Below, one piece after another: positions 8,904-17,566 of a DNA stretch of 64,000 nt. A program made the translations under genes and the position numbers. A model generated the notes under the pieces. It was not told the origin of the DNA, made no database searches, and saw only the letters and a list, made by a program, of their open reading frames with translations. The stretch's first letter is position 1. Each line of letters opens with the position of its first letter. Source of the DNA: CAYTAU01 sp964442075 (GTDB lineage: Bacteria > Bacteroidota > Bacteroidia > Bacteroidales > CAYTAU01); contig CAYTWH010000002.1 of NCBI GenBank assembly GCA_964442075.1, forward strand, positions 62,001 to 126,000. The letters run 5' to 3'.

Positions 8904-10661
8904 TTAATGTAAAATTGGTTTTCTTCCAACAGCATCACATGATGCTTGAACAGAAGCAGCCAAATCAAAATTACTTATATAGTCAATATCTTGTACAATA
9001 GCTTCGTATTTATCGCGGAAGTTAGTAATAGTACTGATAATAGGATTCGCAGAAGTTTGACCTAAACCACAACGAGTTGTTGCTGTCATAACTTTCCCCC
9101 ATTCAAGTAAATCATCAATATCAGATTTAATACCTTTTCCTTCTGTAATTTTAGCTAATTTATTTCTCATTATTGCGTTAAGATTGCGACATGGAGCACA
9201 AGACCCACATGACTCATCAGCAAAGAAATTCATAAAATTAAGAACAACATCTTTTAACAAGTTTCTTTGGTTACCAATAATTATCATTGAACCACCTGTT
9301 GCAAGATCTTCAAAAGCAATTTTTCTTTCGAATTGTGATGGATTTAAGCATACTCCTGACGGACCTGCAACTTGAACTGCTTGTACATCATTTGCTCCAA
9401 CCATTTCTATCATTTCTTTAATAGTCATTCCCCATTCAACTTCATAAACACCGGGTTTATCACAATCACCTGAAATACTTAATAATTTTGTCCCTGATGA
9501 TTCTTTTGTTCCTATTTCATTATACCAAGCTGCTCCTTTTTCCATTATTTTAACAACAGATGCAAATGTTTCAACATTATTTACAGTTGTTGGTTTGTCC
9601 ATATAACCTTTTTGTGCAGGAAAAGGCGGTTTATTTCTTGGCTCACCCCTTTTACCTTCCATTGATTCAATTAATGCTGTTTCTTCTCCACAAATATAAG
9701 CACCTTGTCCTAATTGAATTCTAATATTAAAATTACCAAGATTTGGTTTAATTGTTTCAATTACATTATTTAAATATGATGTTAAATAATCATATTCTCC
9801 TCTAAGATAAAGAATACCTTCTTTTGCTCCAATTGCATGTCCACAAACTGCCATTCCTTCAAAAACTCTTTCAGCATATTCTGTAAGAATAACTCTATCT
9901 TTAAAAGTACCCGGTTCTCCTTCATCTGCATTACAGATAACATATTTTTCTAAACCTTCAGCATTAGCAGTAAATTCCCATTTCATTCCTGTAGGAAAAC
10001 CTGCACCTCCTCTTCCTTTTATATTAGAAGCTTTAACTTCTGAAATAACTTCGGAAGGTTGCATTAATTTAGATTTTGTAATAGCTGTTCCAATTTCATA
10101 GGGTGCAAACAATACTTTACCTTCATTCATAATATTGTTTTTTACCATAGATTTGATTTGAGCATTAACACCATCTCCATACTCAGTAATCATATCTTCA
10201 ACAGCTTTTCCTACTTTCATTCCTTGGATAAGTTCTTTTACTTTTACAGGTGTTAAATTTGTAAATACTTTACCATTAATGATGGCTGCCGGCTCTTGAT
10301 CACTCATTCCAATACATGCAGTATTATGAAGACCTATAATTCCATCTTCAGATATTTCCCCAAATTTACATCCAGCTTCTTCTTCCATTGCTTTTGCAAC
10401 ATCTGCACGACCCATCATGTTTGCTACAACACTATCATTTAGATAAATAACATATTTCCCTGCAGGTTTATCTGTAAGGAAATGGTAAAATGATCTTGTT
10501 TGTTCCACATCAACTCCTGAAAGATTAAGTTGTTCTGCAATAATTTCAATTGCTTCTTTACTAATAAAGCCAAGCTCATCTTGAACTTTACTTAAAATAT
10601 CAACTAATCTATTTTGGTCTTTATTGAACTCATCTACGGTGCGTTGTATCTTTGTTCTCAT
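8904..10661 (-). CDS. hoxF: NAD-coupled hydrogenase diaphorase subunit HoxF (NuoE-NuoF fusion)
   Basis: HoxF (585 aa) is the NAD(H)- and FMN-binding subunit. Residues 1 to about 150 resemble NuoE. The rest resembles NuoF, with the nucleotide-binding GRGGAG at 216-221, CNADEGEPGTFKDR at 243-256, and the [4Fe-4S] ligands Cys485, 488, 491 and 531. The NuoE-like part has lost most ligands of the complex I N1a [2Fe-2S] cluster: only Cys98 and Cys116 remain, and the expected CxxxxC near 75-80 is absent. This fits what I recall of Ralstonia-type HoxF. It is the first gene of the hox-hyp transcript. Confidence 0.94.
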   Translation of the reverse strand: MRTKIQRTVDEFNKDQNRLVDILSKVQDELGFISKEAIEIIAEQLNLSGVDVEQTRSFYHFLTDKPAGKYVIYLNDSVVANMMGRADVAKAMEEEAGCKFGEISEDGIIGLHNTACIGMSDQEPAAIINGKVFTNLTPVKVKELIQGMKVGKAVEDMITEYGDGVNAQIKSMVKNNIMNEGKVLFAPYEIGTAITKSKLMQPSEVISEVKASNIKGRGGAGFPTGMKWEFTANAEGLEKYVICNADEGEPGTFKDRVILTEYAERVFEGMAVCGHAIGAKEGILYLRGEYDYLTSYLNNVIETIKPNLGNFNIRIQLGQGAYICGEETALIESMEGKRGEPRNKPPFPAQKGYMDKPTTVNNVETFASVVKIMEKGAAWYNEIGTKESSGTKLLSISGDCDKPGVYEVEWGMTIKEMIEMVGANDVQAVQVAGPSGVCLNPSQFERKIAFEDLATGGSMIIIGNQRNLLKDVVLNFMNFFADESCGSCAPCRNLNAIMRNKLAKITEGKGIKSDIDDLLEWGKVMTATTRCGLGQTSANPIISTITNFRDKYEAIVQDIDYISNFDLAASVQASCDAVGRKPILH

Positions 10662-11150
10662 AAAATCAATTTTAAATGTTATTAATTAATAATTAAAATA
10701 TTTAACAAACTACCTATTTCTTATTTTTTTGCACAACTGCAAATGTAAACTATTTTTATTTGCAATTTATTCAGTCACTAAATTTTAGTGCTTGAATCAT
10801 AAATTTTAATGACATAAATCATAATTTTTATAGATGCAAACATAATGAGATTTTAATCTTTGTCAAAATGTTTTACAACACTATATAATTATTGAATATT
10901 TGGCAAATATCTAAGTATTTAAATATGTGCATATTTGGTTGTTTGATTTATAGAGAATTATATTGCATTTCTAATATGTGTTTTGAAATCAATAAGTGTT
11001 AGATAACATGTTTTTATAATTTATAGATATAGTCTTATAAGAATTTTGGATATTTTTATAATAACATTAATTGCCGATTTATAATTCTATTATAGAGGTT
11101 TAAGAATAAAAATGAGAAAATATTTGTAAAACAGGTAAACCCATTTCTAC
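10662..11150. other. Intergenic region upstream of the hydrogenase operon
   Basis: About 490 bp of very AT-rich sequence lie between hoxF and the convergent-side glycosyltransferase gene, with no supportable gene. It must contain the hox promoter (see 10740-10747). I see no clear riboswitch, transcription-factor operator or mobile element, except the TIR-like 20-mer beginning at 11151. Confidence 0.6.
10740..10747 (-). promoter_or_regulatory. Candidate -7 element of the hox operon promoter
   Basis: TACATTTG on the minus strand fits the Bacteroidota -7 consensus TAnnTTTG, 78 bp before the hoxF start. No TTTG is found at the usual 19-21 bp upstream, only ATTG at a shorter distance, so support is weak. 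Confidence 0.3.
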
Positions 11151-11170
11151 TTAGGGGACTTCTATTAATT
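11151..11170 (+). repeat. Solo copy of the MITE terminal sequence
   Basis: TTAGGGGACTTCTATTAATT matches the terminal inverted repeat of the element at 62668-62949 (18-19 of 20 positions against either end). No partner is seen nearby. It covers the last codons and the stop of the glycosyltransferase gene, so that gene's stop may come from an old insertion end. Confidence 0.5.
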
Positions 11171-12190
11171 GAATTCAATTTTATCAAAAGTTTTAATATT
11201 TTTAAAAAAGAACATTTTAACAATACTTTTAGGATATATTTCTGGATGAGAATAATTTATGTTGTGCTTAAGGTTTTCTCTACGTTTTGCTTTAAATTTT
11301 GAGACATTAAAATAAAAAGAAAAGTGTGCCTTAATAACTGAAAAGAAATTATTGAACTCTAAATGAAATAAAAAATTAATTCCTGCTATTCCGTCTAATA
11401 TAAATCTAATAAGGAAAACTTTAAATAAACTGTTTTTAGGCAGGTTTTTATAAAGCATATATAAATTATTTCTAAAATTCAGATAGGTTTTTCTTGGGTT
11501 TGTTTTGTTCAACGTACCTCCACCAAGATGATATACTTGAGAATCAGGACAATAAAAAATATTTTTACCTCTGTTTTTAATTCGCCAACATAGGTCAATT
11601 TCTTCCATATGAGCAAAAAAATCTTCATCTAAACCTCCGGCATCAAAAAATATGTCAGAACGTATCATCAAACATGCACCAGTAGCCCAAAATATTTGTG
11701 TTTTCTTATTATATTGACCTTTATCTTTCTCATTAACATTAAAAATTCTTCCCCTGCAAAAAATAAAGCCATATTTATCAATAAAACCACCAGCAGCTCC
11801 TGCATATTCAAATTCATCTTTTTTATTATAAGATAATATTTTAGGCATACATGCTGCTATAGAACTTTCATTGTCCATTAAATTGATTAATTGAACAAGC
11901 CAATTTTCAGAAACTTCAACATCCGAATTTAGAAGTATAAAATATTTTGCTTCTATTTGATTCAATGCTTTATTATAACCTCCGGCAAAACCAAAATTCT
12001 TTTCAAGCTGTATTATTTTAATTTCCGGAAATTCTTTTCTAACAAACTCAATAGAATCATCATCTGAATTATTGTCAGCAACATAAATATCAACTTCAGG
12101 TGTGCTTGAATACCTGACAACTGAAGGTAAAAAAGTTTTTAAAAGCTCTTTACCATTCCAATTTAATATTACTATTGCTGTTTTTATCAT
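11165..12190 (-). CDS. Family 2 glycosyltransferase (rhamnosyltransferase-like)
   Basis: This 341-aa GT-A fold enzyme probably adds a sugar to a surface polysaccharide or cell-wall glycan. Residues 1-110 show the family start AIVILNWNG, then DIYVADNNSDDDS and FILLNSDVEV (the nucleotide-sugar and metal-binding DxD-like region). The middle has ATGACLMIRSDIF and DLCWRIKNRGK, as in WbbL/RfbF-type rhamnosyltransferases. The C-terminal 90 residues are basic and aromatic and may sit at the membrane. The donor and acceptor cannot be told from the sequence. It is a single gene, divergent from the lipoprotein gene at 12279. Confidence 0.85.
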   Translation of the reverse strand: MIKTAIVILNWNGKELLKTFLPSVVRYSSTPEVDIYVADNNSDDDSIEFVRKEFPEIKIIQLEKNFGFAGGYNKALNQIEAKYFILLNSDVEVSENWLVQLINLMDNESSIAACMPKILSYNKKDEFEYAGAAGGFIDKYGFIFCRGRIFNVNEKDKGQYNKKTQIFWATGACLMIRSDIFFDAGGLDEDFFAHMEEIDLCWRIKNRGKNIFYCPDSQVYHLGGGTLNKTNPRKTYLNFRNNLYMLYKNLPKNSLFKVFLIRFILDGIAGINFLFHLEFNNFFSVIKAHFSFYFNVSKFKAKRRENLKHNINYSHPEIYPKSIVKMFFFKNIKTFDKIEFN

Positions 12191-12245
12191 CTGAAATAAT
12201 TGTGCTTTAAAAGTAGAACATTTTTTTTAATTATTAATAATTATT

Positions 12246-12253
12246 AATTTTGA
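12246..12253 (+). promoter_or_regulatory. Candidate -7 element before the lipoprotein gene
   Basis: TAATTTTG agrees with TAnnTTTG and lies 25 bp before the ATG at 12279. The -33 region is only T-rich, so the call is tentative. Confidence 0.35.
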
Positions 12254-12278
12254 TTGATAAACTAATTCCTAATTTACT

Positions 12279-12755
12279 ATGAAAAATTTAATCTGTGCTT
12301 TTATATTGTCATTAATAATAGTCTCTTGTGGCAAATATGAAGAAGGACCTGACGTAAGTTTCAGATCAAGACAAAAAAGAATAGAAGGACTTTGGAAAGT
12401 TGACAAATTTATTGCTAATGATGTAGATTCTACATCTCAATTTATAGCTTTGTTTGGTGATAAAATTGATATTACTGATGACAGATGGGAAATGCCTAAA
12501 GGTGCTGGTTTAATGAATTTTAGTGGAGACTGGAGTTGGGAAACATTAAAATATTATACAAAATTCAATATTAATAAACTAGACAGTAGCAATATTCGAT
12601 ATTCTGACACACTGATATATGGATTAGGTCCTTTTAACCTCACACAAAGCATTAAATGGGAAATTATGCGTATAGCTAAAAAAGAGCTTTTTATGGAAAC
12701 AGAATATAAAAACCTTATTTATAGAATTGAATTAAAACTAGACAGTGACCATTAA
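12279..12755 (+). CDS. Hypothetical lipoprotein, lipocalin-like
   Basis: A 158-aa lipoprotein of unknown role. The signal peptide is residues 1-16 with the lipobox VSC, so Cys17 should be lipidated. The mature part, with RIEGLWKVDKF early and alternating strand-like segments to the end, resembles the small lipocalin-like lipoproteins common in Bacteroidota (motif GxW near the N-terminus). It stands alone between the divergent glycosyltransferase and the convergent foldase gene and ends at a shared bidirectional terminator. Confidence 0.7.
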   Translation: MKNLICAFILSLIIVSCGKYEEGPDVSFRSRQKRIEGLWKVDKFIANDVDSTSQFIALFGDKIDITDDRWEMPKGAGLMNFSGDWSWETLKYYTKFNINKLDSSNIRYSDTLIYGLGPFNLTQSIKWEIMRIAKKELFMETEYKNLIYRIELKLDSDH

Positions 12756-12771
12756 TTATTTTTCATAAAAA

Positions 12772-12795
12772 AACCCGACAAATAAATGTCGGGTT
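12772..12795. terminator. Bidirectional intrinsic terminator
   Basis: The perfect 9-bp stem AACCCGACA / TGTCGGGTT with a 6-nt loop is flanked by A-run and T/A-rich sequence. It lies between the convergent stops at 12755 and 12815. Confidence 0.85.
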
Positions 12796-12814
12796 AAAAA
12801 TATTTTATATTTGA

Positions 12815-14962
12815 TTAAAAGAATTTTGCTCTTTTATCTATAATATTTGCACTTTTCTTTAAAGCTTCAAACACCTGGTAATCTACCCTTGAACTCAACA
12901 TATTAATCAATTTAATTTGTTCAGCAGCAAAATCAACTTCTTCTACTATATTAGAACTAAGTACTTTTAAAATATAAACACCGTTTAAACCTTTAATTGG
13001 AGCTGATATTTTATTTGGCTCTGAATTGATGGCACTTGCTATTAAAGCAGGTTCAACGCCATAAGCAGGTATTGAATATGCCTGAAAATTAATATTTGTT
13101 GCCTCAACTATTTCTTCTCCTAAATCTTGTGAAATTTCTTCAAGAGAATTGTATTTTGTAATTAATTGATTGAATTTATTAATTAACTGTTCAGCTTTTT
13201 TATCTTTCTTAACAAACATCTCTATTTCTGTTTCTACTTGTTCTAATGGTGCTATTCCCTTTTCCCTGACTTCTGTTAGAACAGCAATAACAAAACGATT
13301 TCCTAATTCAAATACTTTTGAAACATCATTTTTTTCTGCCTTATAAGCCCACCTTACAAGTTCTCTTGGAGAATCAATACCCGGAATATTTTTATCTGTT
13401 TCTTTAAGGTTACTGGCAACACGTTTGGTTAATAAAGGATCTGCATCAATTGAATTGTTGAATTTTTCCATTGAATTATTTTCTGCAAGAAACTTACTTG
13501 CAATAGAATAAATATTCTGGTACGTTTCTGTACTTGGTTCAACTTTTCTGTCAACAATACCAACTTGTATTTTTTTCGAAGCTTCTCCTTTTTCAAGAAC
13601 TTCAACAATGTGAATTCCAAACTGTGTTTCCACAAGTTTAATATCACCTGTGTTTGAAAAGAAACAAGAATCGCTAAATGGTTGAACCATTGCTTTATCA
13701 ACTTGAGGATTTAAACTTGGACTGTTAGCATCTTTAAACCATTCAAGGTCTCCACCATTATCAGAATTACTTTTGTCAACAGAATGTAGTTTTGCTAATT
13801 GAACAAAATTGCCTCCATTCTCAATAATTTCAAATAAACTATCTGCTAATTCTTTTGCTTGTTCATAAGGGAATGTTTCTGTTGGCTGTATTAAAATATG
13901 CCTTGCATGAACAGAATCGGGTAAATTCTCAATTCTTACAAGTTTTGCAAGTTTGTATGTTTCAAATTCAAAATAAGGTCCGTGAACAAAACCAGTATCA
14001 GCTGCAAACATAATTGAATCAATATCAACAGGCAGTTCTCCTTCTTTATAAAATTTGTGATCAAACCCTCCATCTGCATTAAAATTAATAAATTGTATAT
14101 CGTCTTCTGTTGTTTTAAATTCTACCTCTCTATTATTAATCCACTCTTCAGCTAATTTATAATCTCTTTCTGATGGTAAAACATCAAAATAAATATATTC
14201 AATATCTCTTGACGCTTCTTGTTCGTAATCGTTTTTGTGTTCGTTATAGTATTTTTCAATATCTTCTTTATTAATGACTATCGCACTATCGGATATCATA
14301 TTATATTTTTGAGCAACAATATTGAAATTTACTTTAAAATTGCTTTCTTCTGCTTCGAGTTTTGCCTGCGGAGTAGTTATATACAAGCCTTTTTTAATAA
14401 GATTGTTATATTTTGTTGCTGTTCTGGCTTTCATTAAAGATAATTCAAATGCCATCCAACTTGTACGAGCTTCTCCGCTTGGGTCTTGATCAAGGTTTTG
14501 CAAAAACCGTATAACCAGACTTCTGTCAAACTGACCTGTTTGCTGATTTTGGAAAATTGGTATTTGCATAATCTGTGGGTCAATATTTGTTCCTTGTACC
14601 ATATCAAAAAGCTCATCGGGATGAACAGCTATTCCCAGTTCTTCGTATTGCTCACCCATTATAGTTTCCTGAATTAATTCTTCCCATGCCTGTTCTCTTA
14701 TCATATCAGATGTAGCTTCATCAATAGTTGCATCTCCTCCTGCATTTCTGATGTAATTTTCTGTCATTACATCTACTTCATTTTGAAACAATATATATGG
14801 TATTATGTCGTCCCCATTTTTTTCTGCCATATAATTATCGGTTGGACCGCCTTGATTTCCCTTACCAATAAAATCACCAAGGATAAATGCTAATAAAGCT
14901 AAGCCTATTACTATTGCAATTAATACACCTGCTCTTTTTCTAATTGTTTGTAATGTTGCCAT
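12815..14962 (-). CDS. ppiD: PpiD/SurA-like peptidyl-prolyl isomerase, inner-membrane foldase
   Basis: This 715-aa periplasmic foldase is anchored by one N-terminal membrane helix (about residues 11-31, VLIAIVIGLALLAFILGDFIG). A SurA_N-like helical region follows, then a parvulin PPIC domain beginning HARHILIQPT (about 348) and containing GGDLEWF. The C-terminal third is a second long helical and isomerase-like part. The one-helix topology and length match Bacteroidota PpiD-type proteins, which help outer-membrane and secreted proteins fold. It appears monocistronic. Confidence 0.87.
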   Translation of the reverse strand: MATLQTIRKRAGVLIAIVIGLALLAFILGDFIGKGNQGGPTDNYMAEKNGDDIIPYILFQNEVDVMTENYIRNAGGDATIDEATSDMIREQAWEELIQETIMGEQYEELGIAVHPDELFDMVQGTNIDPQIMQIPIFQNQQTGQFDRSLVIRFLQNLDQDPSGEARTSWMAFELSLMKARTATKYNNLIKKGLYITTPQAKLEAEESNFKVNFNIVAQKYNMISDSAIVINKEDIEKYYNEHKNDYEQEASRDIEYIYFDVLPSERDYKLAEEWINNREVEFKTTEDDIQFINFNADGGFDHKFYKEGELPVDIDSIMFAADTGFVHGPYFEFETYKLAKLVRIENLPDSVHARHILIQPTETFPYEQAKELADSLFEIIENGGNFVQLAKLHSVDKSNSDNGGDLEWFKDANSPSLNPQVDKAMVQPFSDSCFFSNTGDIKLVETQFGIHIVEVLEKGEASKKIQVGIVDRKVEPSTETYQNIYSIASKFLAENNSMEKFNNSIDADPLLTKRVASNLKETDKNIPGIDSPRELVRWAYKAEKNDVSKVFELGNRFVIAVLTEVREKGIAPLEQVETEIEMFVKKDKKAEQLINKFNQLITKYNSLEEISQDLGEEIVEATNINFQAYSIPAYGVEPALIASAINSEPNKISAPIKGLNGVYILKVLSSNIVEEVDFAAEQIKLINMLSSRVDYQVFEALKKSANIIDKRAKFF

Positions 14963-15060
14963 TATTAGATGTTTATATGTGTTTTGTTAAAATTTCAGCC
15001 TACGAAGATAAAAAAAACTTTTTAAACGTATAAATTTAGCTTGTTAATTTTTAGCAATAA

Positions 15061-15969
15061 TTAAGTAGTATGTGTAATATCAACACCTACACTATTTACA
15101 GTAAACTTAATTTTACTTCCAAACTTCATTGCCATATTAATATCATTATGTCCGGCGGGAAAACCAAAACATACAGGAATTTTATATTCAGCAATATGTT
15201 CATATATGATCTCATAAACTGTTTTACCAAATTTAGTATTATTGTCTTTTATATCAGTAAAATCTCCCACAATAAGTCCTTTTAAATTATCAAATTTTCC
15301 ACTTAGCTTAAAATTCATCATTATTCTGTCAATATGATACAAATATTCGCTTAAATCTTCTATAAACAGAATTTTATCTTTTGTATCAATGTTATATTTT
15401 GTTCCGTTCAAACTATATAGAATTGAAAGATTTCCTCCTGTTAAAATACCTTCAGTTTTTCCTGTTATGTTTAATTTATGATCTTTAATTTTATAATTGA
15501 TCTCATTACCAAACAGCATAGATTTTAATGATGTTAATGATCTGTTTTCATTTGGATGATCAGGAAATTTTTTTGGCATTGCACCATGAATTGTTTCAAT
15601 ATTCAGGTTGTTATTGATATATACATGAAAAACTGTAATATCGCTAAAACCAATAATCCATTTTGGATTTTTTTTAAAATTATCAAAATTCAATTTCTCA
15701 ATTATACGTATAGAACCATAACCACCCCGCGAAGAAAATATCGCCTTAATATTTTCATCGTCAAGCATTTGTTGGAAATCAGAAATTCTTTCTTTATCGG
15801 TTCCTGCAAATTGATTGTACGCTTTTGCCGAATTTTTACCTGTAATAACATCTAATCCCCATCCCGATAGAATTTTTACAGCATTGTTGATTTTATTTTT
15901 ATCAATTTTTCCGGCAGGAGAAATTATTGCTACTTTATCACCTTTTTTAAGATAATCCGGATTTATCAT
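15061..15969 (-). CDS. LD-carboxypeptidase (peptidase family S66)
   Basis: This 302-aa enzyme probably trims the D-Ala from tetrapeptides during murein recycling (LdcA), or cleaves related amides (MccF). The catalytic triad of S66 is recognisable: Ser109 in IIGFSDIT, Glu in LFIEDLSEY, and His in GFPAGHNDIN. The N-terminus has GDKVAIISPAG and the conserved SSRGGYG. No signal peptide is seen, so it is probably cytoplasmic. It lies 11 bp after alanine dehydrogenase and is probably co-transcribed with it, which suits recycling of wall alanine. Confidence 0.88.
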   Translation of the reverse strand: MINPDYLKKGDKVAIISPAGKIDKNKINNAVKILSGWGLDVITGKNSAKAYNQFAGTDKERISDFQQMLDDENIKAIFSSRGGYGSIRIIEKLNFDNFKKNPKWIIGFSDITVFHVYINNNLNIETIHGAMPKKFPDHPNENRSLTSLKSMLFGNEINYKIKDHKLNITGKTEGILTGGNLSILYSLNGTKYNIDTKDKILFIEDLSEYLYHIDRIMMNFKLSGKFDNLKGLIVGDFTDIKDNNTKFGKTVYEIIYEHIAEYKIPVCFGFPAGHNDINMAMKFGSKIKFTVNSVGVDITHTT

Positions 15970-15980
15970 AGATCAACAAA

Positions 15981-17204
15981 TTAAAATGCAAGAGTTAGTA
16001 AATTAATATCTTGTGAAGGAATATTGAATTTATTTCCAATATAATTTTTAGTTAGTATTCCATTAAAAAGATAAACCCCGTTTCGTATTCCTGTATCATT
16101 TCTAATTGCTTGTTTAATACTTCCCATATCAGCAAGTTTTAATAAAAATGGTGCAAAAATATTACTAAAAGCATAAGAGGCTGTTCTTGAAACCCTCGCA
16201 GGCAGGTTTGGAACACAATAATGAATTACATCATGTTTTACAAATATTGGCTTTGAATGAGAAGTAACTTTTGAGGTTTCAAAACAAGCGCCATGGTCAA
16301 TACTAATATCAATAATAACAGAATTTTTTTTCATTTTTGAAAGCATTTCTTCAGTAACAAAAAAAGGACTATCATTGTCAGAATAATGAAGTGCTCCAAT
16401 AACAACATCAGCAGAACGAAGTGCTTTTGATAAAACTCTTGGCTGCAATAAGGAAGTATAAATTCTTTGACCGATATTATTCTGTAATTGTCTGAGATTG
16501 AATATTGAGGCATCAAAAACTTTTACCAGTGCACCAAGACCATGTGCTGTACGTGCAGCATATTCTCCGGCAGTACCGGCACCAAGTATTATTACTTCTG
16601 AAGAATTCACTCCTGTTACCCCTCCCAACATTTCACCTTTTCCGTCGTGAACATTACTTAAATATTCCGATGCTATTAATATTGATGTGCTTCCGGAAAT
16701 TTCATCCATTGAACGAACTATAGGAAAACAATCATTATTATCTTTAATGTATTCAAATGCTAAAGCAGTTATTTTTTTTTGCATCAGTTTTCTAAAATAT
16801 GATGCTTTTTGTTGAGCAATATGAATTGATGAAATCAATATCTGATTTCCTTTAAGCATATCAATCTCATCATTTTTCAAGGGTGATACTTTTAATATAA
16901 TATCACATTGATATATTACTTCTTTTTTATTAATAATTTTTGCTCCACATTCTGAATATTCATTATTTGAAAAATTTGCTTCTTTTCCGGCATTATTTTC
17001 AATTAATACCTGATGTCCGTTATTTACAAGTTGTTCAACTGCAAAAGGAGTAAGAGCAATTCTGCTTTCATTTTTATCCGCTTCTTTTGGAATACCAATC
17101 TTAAATTTCTGATTTTTTTTATATACCTCCAGCATTTCTTCCTGAGGCATCATTAATTCATTATTAAATGATAAGGAATTTGATGAATTACCGAACTTTA
17201 CCAT
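15981..17204 (-). CDS. ald: Alanine dehydrogenase
   Basis: This 407-aa NAD-dependent oxidoreductase interconverts alanine with pyruvate and ammonia. It has the AlaDH/PNT N-terminal motif KIGIPKEADKNESRIALTP, the Rossmann motif ILGAGTAGEYAARTAHGLG (about residues 206-224) and the C-terminal NLPARVSRTASYAFSN. It is longer than the classic ~370-aa enzyme because of about 35 extra N-terminal residues, as in the Bacteroidota form; internal Met18/19 are alternative starts. The LD-carboxypeptidase gene follows 11 bp later. Confidence 0.88.
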   Translation of the reverse strand: MVKFGNSSNSLSFNNELMMPQEEMLEVYKKNQKFKIGIPKEADKNESRIALTPFAVEQLVNNGHQVLIENNAGKEANFSNNEYSECGAKIINKKEVIYQCDIILKVSPLKNDEIDMLKGNQILISSIHIAQQKASYFRKLMQKKITALAFEYIKDNNDCFPIVRSMDEISGSTSILIASEYLSNVHDGKGEMLGGVTGVNSSEVIILGAGTAGEYAARTAHGLGALVKVFDASIFNLRQLQNNIGQRIYTSLLQPRVLSKALRSADVVIGALHYSDNDSPFFVTEEMLSKMKKNSVIIDISIDHGACFETSKVTSHSKPIFVKHDVIHYCVPNLPARVSRTASYAFSNIFAPFLLKLADMGSIKQAIRNDTGIRNGVYLFNGILTKNYIGNKFNIPSQDINLLTLAF

Positions 17205-17298
17205 AATAAATTATATAAATTGAGAGTATAAAAAGAAGTATAAAAATAGTATATTTTACCAAACTTGTCAAATATATTTTTATATGTTGATTTTTGCA

Positions 17299-17349
17299 TT
17301 ATCTCCCAAAAAGTGTTACAAATGTGTAAATTTATCTCCCAAAAAGTGT
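17299..17349. repeat. Pair of 18-bp direct repeats
   Basis: TTATCTCCCAAAAAGTGT occurs at 17299-17316 and again, identically, at 17332-17349, with a 33-bp period. It lies in the 362-bp gap upstream of ald and downstream of a T9SS gene. It could be two operator sites or the remaining end of an insertion sequence with multiple terminal repeats. No transposase is nearby. Confidence 0.6.
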
Positions 17350-17469
17350 CAATATTTGATTTTACCTAAAATAAGTCATTGAAAATATTGCGATTAAGAC
17401 ACTATCGGAGTTTAATGATATAAAACAAAAACCCGTCATAAAAAAACAACAGCTTGCCTAATTATAACC

Positions 17470-17554
17470 GTTATTGCGAGGAGCGTAGCGACGTGGCAAT
17501 CTGCCTGTTTCAAATTAACAGATTGCTTCTACGCTTCAGGTAAATCGCAATGAC
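17470..17554. repeat. Palindromic dispersed repeat (REP-like)
   Basis: About 85 bp with imperfect dyad symmetry: GTTATTGCGAGGAGCG at the left, CAATCTG / CAGATTG in the middle and ATCGCAATGAC at the right. It is more GC-rich than its surroundings. This type of ATTGCGAGGAGC element is familiar to me as an intergenic repeat in many bacterial genomes. It lies 12 bp beyond the stop of the T9SS gene at 17567. Confidence 0.7.
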
Positions 17555-17566
17555 ATAAAAAATGTT

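Noticed and set aside
8080..10661. Complex I (nuoEFG) instead of hydrogenase diaphorase
   Set aside because: NuoE and NuoF parts are fused, the NuoG part is truncated to HoxU size, and hoxY, hoxH and the hyp genes follow directly.
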